Positions 8,288-16,067 of a stretch of 64,000 nucleotides of DNA are shown in pieces (the stretch's first letter is position 1; the number at the start of each line of letters is the position of its first letter). The position numbers and the translations under genes are program-made. Origin of the DNA: Cellulomonas sp. SLBN-39 (lineage in GTDB: Bacteria > Actinomycetota > Actinomycetes > Actinomycetales > Cellulomonadaceae); NCBI RefSeq assembly GCF_006715865.1, contig NZ_VFOA01000001.1:2356001-2420000 (forward strand), read 5' to 3'. Under the pieces are notes generated by a model. The model saw only the letters and a program-made list of their open reading frames with translations. It searched no databases and was not told the origin of the DNA.

Positions 8288-8317
8288 CGGGGTGCCCCGG
8301 CCCGGAGGGGCACCCCG
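8288..8317 (+). terminator. Stem-loop terminator after the exporter
   Basis: GGGGTGCCCC (8289-8298) and GGGGCACCCC (8307-8316) form a perfect 10-bp stem with an 8-base loop, 10 bases after the exporter stop. There is no T run, as is common in high-G+C actinobacteria. Confidence 0.6.
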
Positions 8318-8377
8318 GCCCGGGCGTCGGAGGGGGCGCCCGGGCCGTGCCGCAGCCGGGCGTGGCACGCTGGCCCC

Positions 8378-8815
8378 ATGGCACCCCTGCGCCGCCGCAC
8401 GCCCGTCCCCGGTCACGTCGCCGAGGGGTTCCTCGCCGCGGAGGCGCCCGCGCTGCAGCGGTCCTTCGAGGCGGCGCTGCGCGCCCCCGAGCGCGCGGTC
8501 CGCACGCCCGTCCGGGCCCGCCTCGAGGTCGGGCACGGACGCCCCGGCGTGCTCACGCTCGCGTGGCGCAACGTCGTGGTCGGGTTCGTGCCGCCCGCGC
8601 ACGTGACCGCCCTCGCCGCCCAGGTCGACGATGCGGCACCGGCCGCCCTCGAGGTCGACGGCACGGTCCACCGGCACGACGGTCTGTGGCGCGTCTGGGT
8701 CGGTCCTGTCCCCGAGGCCGGGCCCGAGCGCGCCGCCGTGGACCTCGACGTCCTGCCCGCCCCCGTCGACACGGTCGCCGGGGTGCCGTTCCACGGGCTC
8801 GGCGGACCCGCCTGA
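8378..8815 (+). CDS. Hypothetical protein, 145 aa
   Basis: I do not recognise a family. The 145-aa product is soluble, with no signal peptide or membrane helix. It has an acidic C-terminal half with several short beta-type hydrophobic runs, such as PGVLTLAWRNVVVGFVPP. ATG 8378 is used. Codon use is like the neighbours, with strong G/C in third position. It follows the exporter terminator and is convergent with the M28-like gene. Confidence 0.7.
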   Translation: MAPLRRRTPVPGHVAEGFLAAEAPALQRSFEAALRAPERAVRTPVRARLEVGHGRPGVLTLAWRNVVVGFVPPAHVTALAAQVDDAAPAALEVDGTVHRHDGLWRVWVGPVPEAGPERAAVDLDVLPAPVDTVAGVPFHGLGGPA

Positions 8816-8874
8816 CGCCCCGCGCCGGCGACGGCCGGCGGTGCCGGCTCCCCGGTGGCGCGCCGCCCCGGCCG

Positions 8875-10317
8875 TCAGGCGCCGCGCACCCAGCGCAGCA
8901 GGCGGGTCGCGTCCCGCACCCGCTCCCACGGCCGGTGCCGACGTACGCGTCCCAGCTCCCCTGCCGGCGTCGCGTCGACGGCCCGCAGCACGCGCTCGAC
9001 GGCCGCGACCTGGTCCTCGGCCAGCCCGGGGTCCACGCGGGCGCGCCACCGCGGGTCGCCGGGCTCGGCGCGCTGGAGCAGCCGGCGCGGCACGGCCAAC
9101 GACGCCACCGCCGGGATCCGGTGCTCGTGCAGCGGCTCCCCCTCACCCAGGTGCACGAGGCTGCGCGGGGCGGCGAGCAGCGCCCGGTGCGGGCGGGCCC
9201 GGCCGGCGAACGCGGCCGCGGCGAGGGCGGCCAGCGGGGCGGTGGTGGTGTGCACGAGCTCGATCTCGGGCGCCCCGTCGTCGTCGACCGCCCCGACGTG
9301 CTCCACCACCACGCCCGCGACCGCGCGCCGGTGCCCGGCGGCCCCGTCCCACCAGGGCCGGTGCCCGGCCAGCCAGGTCGCGGTGCACTGCCCGCGGTGC
9401 GGCAGCTGGGGCATGCGCAGGTGCCCGGTCGCGGCGACCAGCACGTGCGTGCGGCGCGGCCGGTCCGCGACGAGCGCGCGGGCCAGCGCGACCAGCGCCA
9501 CGGGCCCGTTCTCCTCCAGCGGGTTCGGGCCGTCCGTGTGCGTCGTCACCAGGACCGTCTCGTCCTGCGCGTCGGTCCCGTCGACGACGCACCACACCGA
9601 CCCGCCGCGGGCCGGCCCCGTCCCGGTCGCGGTGACGGTGACGTGCGCGTCGCCGTCGCCCAGGGCGTCCGCGTGCTCACCCGCCACCCAGACCACGGGG
9701 ACGGGCAGGTCCGGCAGCGTGAAGGGCAGCCACTGGCCGGCAGCCACGTCCTCGGGCAGCCCGCGCCACACGAGCACCACCGCGGCCGCGCCCCCTCGCA
9801 CCAGGGCGCGCAGCCGGCGGCCCAGCAGCTCGGCGGGGATCACGGGGTTGACCAGCGAGGTCGGCGCTGCCCAGGTGGGCGGGGACGTGGCCAGGGCCCG
9901 CACCAGAAGGTCGACCGGCACGGGTCGAGCGGCGACGTCCACCACCGCGACCCCGCCGCGCAGGGCACGTCGCGCACCGCGACCCCCGCCGACGCGCACG
10001 ACCGGCCCGCGCACGCCCTCCGGGGGCGTCGGGCTGGAGCACGGGGCGACCGACGCGACGGGCACGGGCACGGCTGCCGCACCGGGGCGCGCCGGGCGCA
10101 CCGTCAGCGTGCCCGAGGTCGCCGCCCAGCCGGTCAGCGGCACGGGGTCGTGGTGGACCTCCAGGCCCAGCGCCGACCACGCGTCCGCGACGACGGCGGT
10201 GAAGGCGTCGAGCTCCGCGGTGCCGGGCAGGCGCGCCCCCTGGTCGACCAGCCAGGCCAGCAGGTCGGCGAGCGACGCGTCGGCGGGCGGTGCTCCGGCG
10301 GGCGAGGGCGTGGGCAC
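8875..10317 (-). CDS. M28-like metallopeptidase family protein
   Basis: 480-aa protein whose central segment VLVTTHTDGPNPLEENGPVA resembles the zinc-binding start of M28 peptidases (HxD, then a region usually DN). A protease-associated-like insert (residues ~90-230) comes before it, as in many M28 enzymes. The usual aspartate after HTD is replaced by glutamate/asparagine, and I cannot place all the later zinc ligands, so activity is uncertain. No signal peptide is evident. The start at 10317 is not strongly supported by a Shine-Dalgarno. Convergent with the 145-aa gene. Confidence 0.6.
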   Translation of the reverse strand: MPTPSPAGAPPADASLADLLAWLVDQGARLPGTAELDAFTAVVADAWSALGLEVHHDPVPLTGWAATSGTLTVRPARPGAAAVPVPVASVAPCSSPTPPEGVRGPVVRVGGGRGARRALRGGVAVVDVAARPVPVDLLVRALATSPPTWAAPTSLVNPVIPAELLGRRLRALVRGGAAAVVLVWRGLPEDVAAGQWLPFTLPDLPVPVVWVAGEHADALGDGDAHVTVTATGTGPARGGSVWCVVDGTDAQDETVLVTTHTDGPNPLEENGPVALVALARALVADRPRRTHVLVAATGHLRMPQLPHRGQCTATWLAGHRPWWDGAAGHRRAVAGVVVEHVGAVDDDGAPEIELVHTTTAPLAALAAAAFAGRARPHRALLAAPRSLVHLGEGEPLHEHRIPAVASLAVPRRLLQRAEPGDPRWRARVDPGLAEDQVAAVERVLRAVDATPAGELGRVRRHRPWERVRDATRLLRWVRGA

Positions 10318-10476
10318 GGCCCGAGCGTAGGTCCGTCGCCCGACGGGCCGGGGTCACCCGCGCCGAGCCGGTGACGCACCTCACGTCCTGCCCGTTCCTG
10401 CCGATGTGAGGGACCTCAGGACGGTCGCGCGGCTCCGACGCCGCCCGGCCGCCGACCGTCAGCCCAGGAGGTGCCC

Positions 10477-10770
10477 GTGCCGTACGTCGCCGTCGTCGAC
10501 CTGACCCGTGCCGGGGCCCCGGACGGTCCGCCCCTGCGCCTGCGCCGCGAGTCGTTGACCGCGGTCCGCCAGGCCCTCGGCGAGCTCGCGCAGCGCCTCG
10601 GCACGTGCGGGGCCGTCCGCGTCGGCGGGGTCCACGTCCTCGAGGTCGACGCCGAGGACCACGTGGTGCGCACGCACGACCTCGACGCCGGCACGCACGT
10701 CGCCGGACACCGTCGGGGGACGTTGACGACCGTCCCCACGCCACGAGGCGTCCGGGCGCTGCACCGCTGA
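10477..10770 (+). CDS. Small hypothetical protein, 97 aa
   Basis: I do not recognise a family. The 97-aa soluble product is rich in arginine, valine and histidine, with a possible helix at residues 20-40. GTG 10477 is chosen over GTG 10471 because the AGGAG box ends at 10470, leaving 6 bases before 10477 and none before 10471. Divergent from the M28-like gene and convergent with the SDR. Its stop lies inside a strong hairpin. Confidence 0.65.
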   Translation: MPYVAVVDLTRAGAPDGPPLRLRRESLTAVRQALGELAQRLGTCGAVRVGGVHVLEVDAEDHVVRTHDLDAGTHVAGHRRGTLTTVPTPRGVRALHR

Positions 10771-10785
10771 CGGCGCCCGGACGCC
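10747..10785. terminator. Bidirectional terminator between the 97-aa gene and the SDR gene
   Basis: GCGTCCGGGCGC (10748-10759) is perfectly complementary to GCGCCCGGACGC (10773-10784), with one more pair outside. The left arm overlaps the last codons of the 97-aa gene. Confidence 0.6.
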
Positions 10786-10818
10786 CGCCTGGCGAGGCCT
10801 CCCGGCCGCGGGACGGGC

Positions 10819-11565
10819 CTAGAAGATGCTCACGCCCCCGTCGACCACGAGGTCGGCGCCGACCGTGAACCGCGACTCGTCCGAGGCCAGGTACACCACG
10901 GCCTTGGCGATCTCCACCGCCTCGCCCAGGCGCCCGAGCGGGATGCCGGCACGGATGCCCTCCATGACGCTCTCGTGGTGCTCGGCGGGGATGCCGTCGT
11001 ACAGCGGCGTCGCGATCGGCCCGGGGCTGACGGCGTTCACGCGCACACCGTGCGAGTGCAGCAGGTCCGCGTTCCACGAGCGCATGAGCGCCGAGACCGC
11101 ACCCTTGGTCGCGGCGTACGCGTTCGCCGTCGCAGCCGCCGTGTGCGCGCTGGCGCTCGAGTTGAGCACCACGGACGACGGGTTCGCGAGGACCGGGACC
11201 AGCGCCTGCATGAGGAAGAAGACGCTCTTGACGTTGATCGCGAACAGCCGGTCGAAGCTGGCCTCGTCGTGAGCCTCCATCGGGCGCCAGTCGGAGACGC
11301 CGGCGTTGAGGAACGCGATGTCCAGCTCGCCGAACCGCTCCTGGACGGTCCGGGCCAGCGCCCGCTGGGCCTCGAGGTCCAGCGCGTCGACCGCCAGCAC
11401 CTCGGCGCCGTCGCCCAGCTCCACGCGCGCCCGCTCGACGTTCGCGGGGGTCACGCCGGTCACCACGACCGACGCGCCCTCGGCGATGAACTGCTTCGCG
11501 GTCTCCAGGCCGATGCCGCTGGTCCCGCCGGTGATGAGGGCGCGCTTGCCCGCCAGTCGTGCCAT
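10819..11565 (-). CDS. SDR family NAD(P)-dependent oxidoreductase
   Basis: 248-aa cytosolic dehydrogenase/reductase. The cofactor motif TGGTSGIG is near residue 11, NAG appears as LNAGVSD, and the catalytic Ser-Tyr-x-x-x-Lys set is NSSAS and YAATK. PGPIATP follows, as in classical SDRs. ATG 11565 is chosen because GGAG lies 7 bases upstream; the frame is open 17 codons further but without a ribosome site. Divergent from an XRE/MmyB-type regulator, a common pairing in actinobacteria in which the regulator represses the SDR. The substrate is unknown. Confidence 0.9.
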   Translation of the reverse strand: MARLAGKRALITGGTSGIGLETAKQFIAEGASVVVTGVTPANVERARVELGDGAEVLAVDALDLEAQRALARTVQERFGELDIAFLNAGVSDWRPMEAHDEASFDRLFAINVKSVFFLMQALVPVLANPSSVVLNSSASAHTAAATANAYAATKGAVSALMRSWNADLLHSHGVRVNAVSPGPIATPLYDGIPAEHHESVMEGIRAGIPLGRLGEAVEIAKAVVYLASDESRFTVGADLVVDGGVSIF

Positions 11566-11592
11566 GAGTGAGCTCCACAGGTGTGAGGGGAT

Positions 11593-11666
11593 CCGCCGGA
11601 GACCATCCGGCGGCACCGTTGCGGCGGTCGGGCGTCTGCCCGGCCTGCCGTCGACCGGCAGACGCC
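11593..11666. promoter_or_regulatory. Inverted repeats in the SDR / XRE intergenic region
   Basis: Two perfect inverted repeats lie between the divergent starts: CCGCCGG...CCGGCGG (11593-11613, 7-base centre) and GGCGTCTGCC...GGCAGACGCC (11631-11666, 16-base centre). Either could be an operator for the XRE protein. Confidence 0.45.
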
Positions 11667-11776
11667 AGCGTGCCGCCCCGGCCCGGGCGCACCCAGACCT
11701 CCCTGCTGCCTACGACCGCTGAACCTGCCACCAGCAGGGGCAGGATCACGCGGCGCGGCCGGGGGATACTCGGACG

Positions 11777-12688
11777 ATGGTCGACCTGACGTCCCCCGCC
11801 CGGGAGCGTGGTGGCGCCCGCCCGGGCACCCGGGCCGAGATCAGCGAGTTCCTGCGCAGCAGGCGGGCCCGGCTCAAGCCCGCGGACGTCGGCCTGCCGG
11901 ACTTCGGCAGGTACCGCAGGGTCCCGGGGCTGCGCCGCGAGGAGCTCGCGCAGCTCGCGGGCGTCTCCGTCGCCTACTACACGCGTCTCGAGCAGGGCGA
12001 CGGGCGCAACGTCTCGACGGAGGTGCTCGACGCGGTCAGCCGGGCGCTGCAGCTCAGCGACGTCGAGCGGACCCATCTGAGGCACCTGGTCAGGCCCGGC
12101 GCGCGGCGGCAGCGCGGGGGTGCCGGGCAGCAGCAGGTGCGCGCCTCGGTGCGGACGCTGCTGGACGCCATGGACGGCGTCCCGGCGCTGGTGATCGGCC
12201 GACGGTCGGACCTGCTGGCGTGGAACAGGGCCGCCGCGGCGCTGCTCGGCGACTGGTCCGACCTGCCGCAGCGGCAGCGCAACTGGGCTCGGCTGGTGTT
12301 CCTCCGGCCCGAGTACCGCGAGCTGTTCGTGGACTGGGAGCAGAAGGCCGCCGACACGGTCAGCCAGCTGCGGATGGACGCGGGCGCGCACCCGGACGAC
12401 CCGGCCCTCGCGGCCCTCGTGGGCGAGCTGTCGGTGAAGAGCGAGGAGTTCCGGCGACTCTGGGCGACGCACGACGTCAAGGGGCGGTGCGACGGCCCCC
12501 AGCGGCTGCGGCACCCCCTCGTGGGCGAGCTCGACCTCCGGGTGGACAGCTTCCGCACCGAGGGTCACGACCAGTCGCTGCTGACCTACCACGCCGAGCC
12601 GGGCTCGGCGTCGGCGGAGGCGCTGCGCCTCCTGGCCAGCTGGGGTGCCGACGCGACGCGGGCCGGGGCGGGTGCCGCGCGGCAGTAG
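11777..12688 (+). CDS. Helix-turn-helix regulator, XRE/MmyB type
   Basis: 303-aa cytosolic regulator. An N-terminal XRE helix-turn-helix (residues ~22-100, with the hallmark VPGLRREELAQLAGVSVAYY and RLEQG) is followed by an MmyB-like ligand-binding domain (about 125-290, containing PALVIGRRSDLLAWN and a YHAEPGS end). This branch binds small lipophilic ligands in known structures. ATG 11777 gives the full domain. Divergent SDR gene at 11565 is the probable target. Confidence 0.9.
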   Translation: MVDLTSPARERGGARPGTRAEISEFLRSRRARLKPADVGLPDFGRYRRVPGLRREELAQLAGVSVAYYTRLEQGDGRNVSTEVLDAVSRALQLSDVERTHLRHLVRPGARRQRGGAGQQQVRASVRTLLDAMDGVPALVIGRRSDLLAWNRAAAALLGDWSDLPQRQRNWARLVFLRPEYRELFVDWEQKAADTVSQLRMDAGAHPDDPALAALVGELSVKSEEFRRLWATHDVKGRCDGPQRLRHPLVGELDLRVDSFRTEGHDQSLLTYHAEPGSASAEALRLLASWGADATRAGAGAARQ

Positions 12689-12780
12689 AACGCGGCGTCA
12701 ACCTGTCGCCCCCGGGCCGCAGGTCGTCCCGGCGCGGTGGACCGGGCGATGATGGGCCCCCACCTGCGAGGAGGCCCCGC

Positions 12781-13263
12781 ATGACCGTCGTTGTCGCGAC
12801 CGACGACCCGCACCGCCCCGACGTGCTGGCCCTGCTGCACGAGCACCTGGCCGACATGTACGCCACGTCGCCCGCGGAGTCCGTCCACGCGCTCGACCCC
12901 GCCGCGCTCACGGGCCCGACGATGACGTTCTGGACGGCCCGCGCGGCGGACGGCGCGCTGCTCGGCTGCGTCGCGCTCCACGAGCTCGCCCCCGACGCCG
13001 GGGAGCTGAAGTCCATGCGGACCGCCGCCGCGTCCCGTGGCCGCGGTGTCGGCGCGACGATGCTCGCGCACGTCGTCGCCGACGCCACGGCCCGCGGCTA
13101 CCGGACCCTGCACCTGGAGACGGGGTCGGAGCCGTACTTCGCCGCCGCGCGCCGCCTGTACGAGCGCGCCGGGTTCACGACCTGCGGCCCGTTCGCCGGG
13201 TACGGGCCAGACCCGCTGAGCGCCTTCTACCGGCTCACGCTGCCGGCGGCGCCTCCCGCCTGA
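12781..13263 (+). CDS. GNAT family N-acetyltransferase
   Basis: 160-aa acetyl-CoA-dependent acyltransferase fold. The acetyl-CoA binding motif appears as AAASRGRGVGATMLAHVV, followed by LETGSEPYFAAARRLYERAGF and the ending FYRL, typical of the family. ATG 12781 is preceded by GCGAGGAGG. The substrate is not predictable. Its last 29 bases overlap the 3' end of the convergent PGPGW gene. Confidence 0.88.
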   Translation: MTVVVATDDPHRPDVLALLHEHLADMYATSPAESVHALDPAALTGPTMTFWTARAADGALLGCVALHELAPDAGELKSMRTAAASRGRGVGATMLAHVVADATARGYRTLHLETGSEPYFAAARRLYERAGFTTCGPFAGYGPDPLSAFYRLTLPAAPPA

Positions 13264-13567
13264 CCACCGTCGCGTCGACCACGACGACGTCCGCGGGCGC
13301 CTCGCGCTTGCGGCGCAGGGCCTCCTTGCCCTTGTCGACCCCGGCCTGCGCGGTGCTCTTCGCCCGGTCGAGCCAGCGCTTGGCCCACACGAACTCCGTG
13401 GCCAGCAGCGCCAGCCCGGCGAAGATCACCAGCACCCCCGGTCCGGGAAGCACCAGCATCGCGACGCCCGCGAGCACCACGGTCCCGCCGATCGTCGCGA
13501 CCGCGACCACCCGTACCGGTCGCGGCAGCATCGCCACCTGCGCCCGCACCCGAGCCCACCTGCTCAC
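13235..13567 (-). CDS. PGPGW-type small transmembrane protein
   Basis: 110-aa membrane protein resembling the actinobacterial TIGR02611/PGPGW family. Two helices (about 18-38 and 40-62) flank the motif LPGPG, followed by a basic amphipathic tail with EFVWAKRWLDRAK. The function of the family is unknown. Overlaps the GNAT gene tail to tail. Confidence 0.8.
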   Translation of the reverse strand: MSRWARVRAQVAMLPRPVRVVAVATIGGTVVLAGVAMLVLPGPGVLVIFAGLALLATEFVWAKRWLDRAKSTAQAGVDKGKEALRRKREAPADVVVVDATVVRREAPPAA

Positions 13568-13654
13568 ACCGGCTCCCGTCCGTCTCTCGTCACGGCGCCG
13601 TCCCCGCGGCCCCGCGTGGCATGGTCAACGCTCGGCACCCGCCGGGCGTTTCCG

Positions 13655-13671
13655 CGTCCGTGTGCCGGACG
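13655..13671 (-). terminator. Short hairpin after the GH6 gene
   Basis: CGTCCG (13655-13660) and CGGACG (13666-13671) with a 5-base loop lie 27 bases past the GH6 stop. It is weak and lacks a T run. Confidence 0.35.
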
Positions 13672-13697
13672 GGTGAAGTTCTCGTGCGCGGCAGGGC

Positions 13698-15497
13698 TCA
13701 CCACGCGGCGCGGGCCGCCAGGCCGAGGAGGTACGGCTCCCAGAACGTGCCGGCCGCGGGGCCGCCGGCGCACGCGCCGTCGGAGCGGCCCGGCGTCTTC
13801 ACCCACAGATCGGCGACGTGCGGGCCCGTGCCCGTCGCCGAGGGCCGCGCGCCCAGCGCCCGCCCCTCGGGGTTGCACCACACCGTGCCGTCGGGCCCGA
13901 CCTGCGGTCCGAGACCGTTGCGCGAGGTGTCCACCACGAACGCCGGACCGCCCAGGAGCGCCGACAGGTAGGTCCCGTACGCGACCTCGTGCGCGGTCGG
14001 CTGGAAGTTCGACGTGTTCAGCGCGAAGCCCGCCGCCCGGTCGACGCCCGCGGCCCGCAGGCGCAGCGCCATGTCCTCCAGCTGGTCCGCGCTCCAGCCG
14101 AAGCTGTTGCTGGTCGCGGCGTCGAGGTACACCTCGGCGCCCGCCGCCGCGTACGCGGTCACCGAGTACCGCAGCAGCGCGAGCCGCTCGGCGCGGTCGC
14201 CGCACCGCTCGAGCTGCAGCAGCGCGTCCGGCTCGACGACGACCACGGCCGCGGAGCCGCGCAGGCCCGCCGCGACCGCGTCGACCCAGGTCCGGTACTC
14301 CGCGGCCGTCGCGAACCCGCCCGCCGAGTGGTTGCCGCAGTCGCGGTCCGGGATCGCGTAGGGCACGAGGACGGGCGTGCGGCCGGCTGCCGCGGCGGCC
14401 GTCGTGTACGCCCGCACGCTCGCCGTGCCGTCGGCGGTGCCGAGCCAGCGGGCGGCGCCGCCCGAGGCGGCCTTCTCCAGCAGCGCCGCGTCGGCGGTGC
14501 GGCCCTGCGACCGCGCCGCGCGCGCGGCCCGGGCCGCGTCCGACGACGGGTCGGCGTACTGAGGCGCACCCTGCAGGACCGTGCGGTAGACCCGCTCGGT
14601 CCCGGTCGAGCCGTCGAGCGTCGCGCCGGAGCCGGGGCCGCCCACCACGGGCAGGGGCTCGGGCAGCGGCATCGTCACCACGGCCGGCACCCGGACGACG
14701 GGCGCCGCCGGCGACGACCAGACGCTCGCACCGGCCTTCGAGATCACGTAGGCGCGCCCGTGGTCCTTCACGACGAGCCGCGCGCCGGCCGACACCGTGC
14801 CCGACGACCACAGCACGGTGGTGCCCGTGACGACCTCCAGGGCACCCCCGGCGGTCACCCGGGCGGACGCGCCCGCCCGCGAGGTGCCGGTCCGCCACAG
14901 CACGGTGGCGTCCCGCGTGAGCACCAGGTCGCCGTCGGCGCGCATCGTCAGCCGCACGTCGCCCTGCGCCACGTGCTCGCCCGCGAGCAGCAGCCCGCCC
15001 GACGGCACGCGGTCGGCGGCCGCGCCCCGGCGCAGCGCCGGTCCGTCGGTGGTGCTCTTCCACACCGTCGCCCCCGCCTTGCTGATCGTGTACACCCGCC
15101 CGTCCGGCTTGATGATCGACCGCGCGCCCGCGGACCGCACGCCGGTGCTCCACAGCAGCGCACCCGCCGTCGACCGCACCTCCAGCGCCCCGGACGCCTG
15201 CTGCACCAGCCGCGCGCCCGGGCTGCCGGTCGTGCCGGTGTGCCACAGCACCGGTCCGCTGCCGCGCCGCACCGTCACGTCGCCGTCCGCCCCGACCGTC
15301 AGCCGGTACGTGCCCGACGTCGACGTCAGCGTGCGGCCCGTGGCCAGCGTCTTCCCGGCGGCCAGCCGGTCCGTCGGGGTCCCCGCGAAGGCAGGCACGG
15401 GCCCGAGGACCACGAGCGCGAGCAGCGCGGCGGTCGCGAGCGCGACGAGGGACGTCAGCGTCCGGGCGGCACGGGGGAGCGGGGCGTGGCGTGGCAT
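13698..15497 (-). CDS. Secreted GH6 cellulase with two N-terminal B-lectin-like repeats
   Basis: 599-aa secreted beta-1,4-glucanase. A signal peptide (1-38, ending PAFAG) is followed by two repeats of about 110 residues (44-155 and 160-262), each with the bulb-lectin pattern LT..DGD..., VLW.TGT and ISKAGA.VW. A proline linker leads to the GH6 domain (~300-599). GH6 marks are VPYAIPDRDCGNHSAGG (Asp385), VVVEPDAL (catalytic acid Asp424) and WVKTPGRSDGAC (Asp573). The mannose-binding QxDxNxVxY residues are not kept in the repeats. No CBM2 is present, unlike most Cellulomonas GH6 enzymes. Endo- or exo-action cannot be decided by eye. Confidence 0.92.
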   Translation of the reverse strand: MPRHAPLPRAARTLTSLVALATAALLALVVLGPVPAFAGTPTDRLAAGKTLATGRTLTSTSGTYRLTVGADGDVTVRRGSGPVLWHTGTTGSPGARLVQQASGALEVRSTAGALLWSTGVRSAGARSIIKPDGRVYTISKAGATVWKSTTDGPALRRGAAADRVPSGGLLLAGEHVAQGDVRLTMRADGDLVLTRDATVLWRTGTSRAGASARVTAGGALEVVTGTTVLWSSGTVSAGARLVVKDHGRAYVISKAGASVWSSPAAPVVRVPAVVTMPLPEPLPVVGGPGSGATLDGSTGTERVYRTVLQGAPQYADPSSDAARAARAARSQGRTADAALLEKAASGGAARWLGTADGTASVRAYTTAAAAAGRTPVLVPYAIPDRDCGNHSAGGFATAAEYRTWVDAVAAGLRGSAAVVVVEPDALLQLERCGDRAERLALLRYSVTAYAAAGAEVYLDAATSNSFGWSADQLEDMALRLRAAGVDRAAGFALNTSNFQPTAHEVAYGTYLSALLGGPAFVVDTSRNGLGPQVGPDGTVWCNPEGRALGARPSATGTGPHVADLWVKTPGRSDGACAGGPAAGTFWEPYLLGLAARAAW

Positions 15498-15608
15498 CGT
15501 CAGGTCCTCGTCGCAGGGATCGCGTCACCCGTCCGATCGGCCGGGCACCGGAGCCGGGTCACGGGCGATCGGGTGAAAGCGCATCCCGCGGCCCGCTACG
15601 GTCAGCCC

Positions 15609-15956
15609 GTGCCGCGTAGCGTCCGACCCTTCCCCCTCACCCACCGCGCCGTCGCCCTCGGGCTCGCGGTCATGGCGCTGTCAGCATGCGCCACGTCGGA
15701 CGCCGGCGTCGAGGCGGTCCCGCCCACCGCAGCCGCGGTCGAGGCGTGCCTCACGGCCGCCGCCGTGCACCTGGACCTCCCGCTGGACGAGTCCGACGCC
15801 GTCGACATCAGCGTCGAGCGCGACGACCAGGGCTGGTGGGCGGTGCGCGCCACGGTCGAGCTCGCCGCGGGCTCCCGCCTCCTGACCTGCACGGCGGTTC
15901 CCGACGACTCCCCGGCGGGCGCCCGCGCCGCCTCCTTCTCCGTCGAGGACGCCTGA
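15609..15956 (+). CDS. Small secreted lipoprotein
   Basis: 115-aa predicted lipoprotein: a basic N-terminus, a hydrophobic stretch and the lipobox LSAC (Cys27). The mature part is acidic with a second cysteine in LLTCTAVP and no family I recognise. GTG 15609 gives the complete signal sequence. Divergent from the GH6 gene; 111 bases between the starts must hold both promoters. Confidence 0.72.
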   Translation: MPRSVRPFPLTHRAVALGLAVMALSACATSDAGVEAVPPTAAAVEACLTAAAVHLDLPLDESDAVDISVERDDQGWWAVRATVELAAGSRLLTCTAVPDDSPAGARAASFSVEDA

Positions 15957-15982
15957 CGTCCCGCGTCTGCTGATCGGCACGA

Positions 15983-16036
15983 ACAAGCGAGAACAACGCA
16001 TCGCTTGTTCTCGCTTGTCGCGATAAGCGAGAATAA
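15983..16036. promoter_or_regulatory. Triple AAGCGAGAA site upstream of fic
   Basis: ACAAGCGAGAACA (15983-15995) and its exact reverse complement (16006-16018) flank a 10-base centre. A third, direct copy ATAAGCGAGAATA follows at 16023-16035. The cluster is A/T-richer than its surroundings and ends 32 bases before the fic start, as expected for an autoregulatory operator or promoter. Confidence 0.6.
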
Positions 16037-16067
16037 GGAGTCCGCTCTTCCTGCTTGGAGTCCTGCC

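Noticed and set aside
10471..10476. GTG 10471 as start of the 97-aa gene
   Set aside because: The Shine-Dalgarno directly abuts it; GTG 10477 has the proper 6-base spacing.
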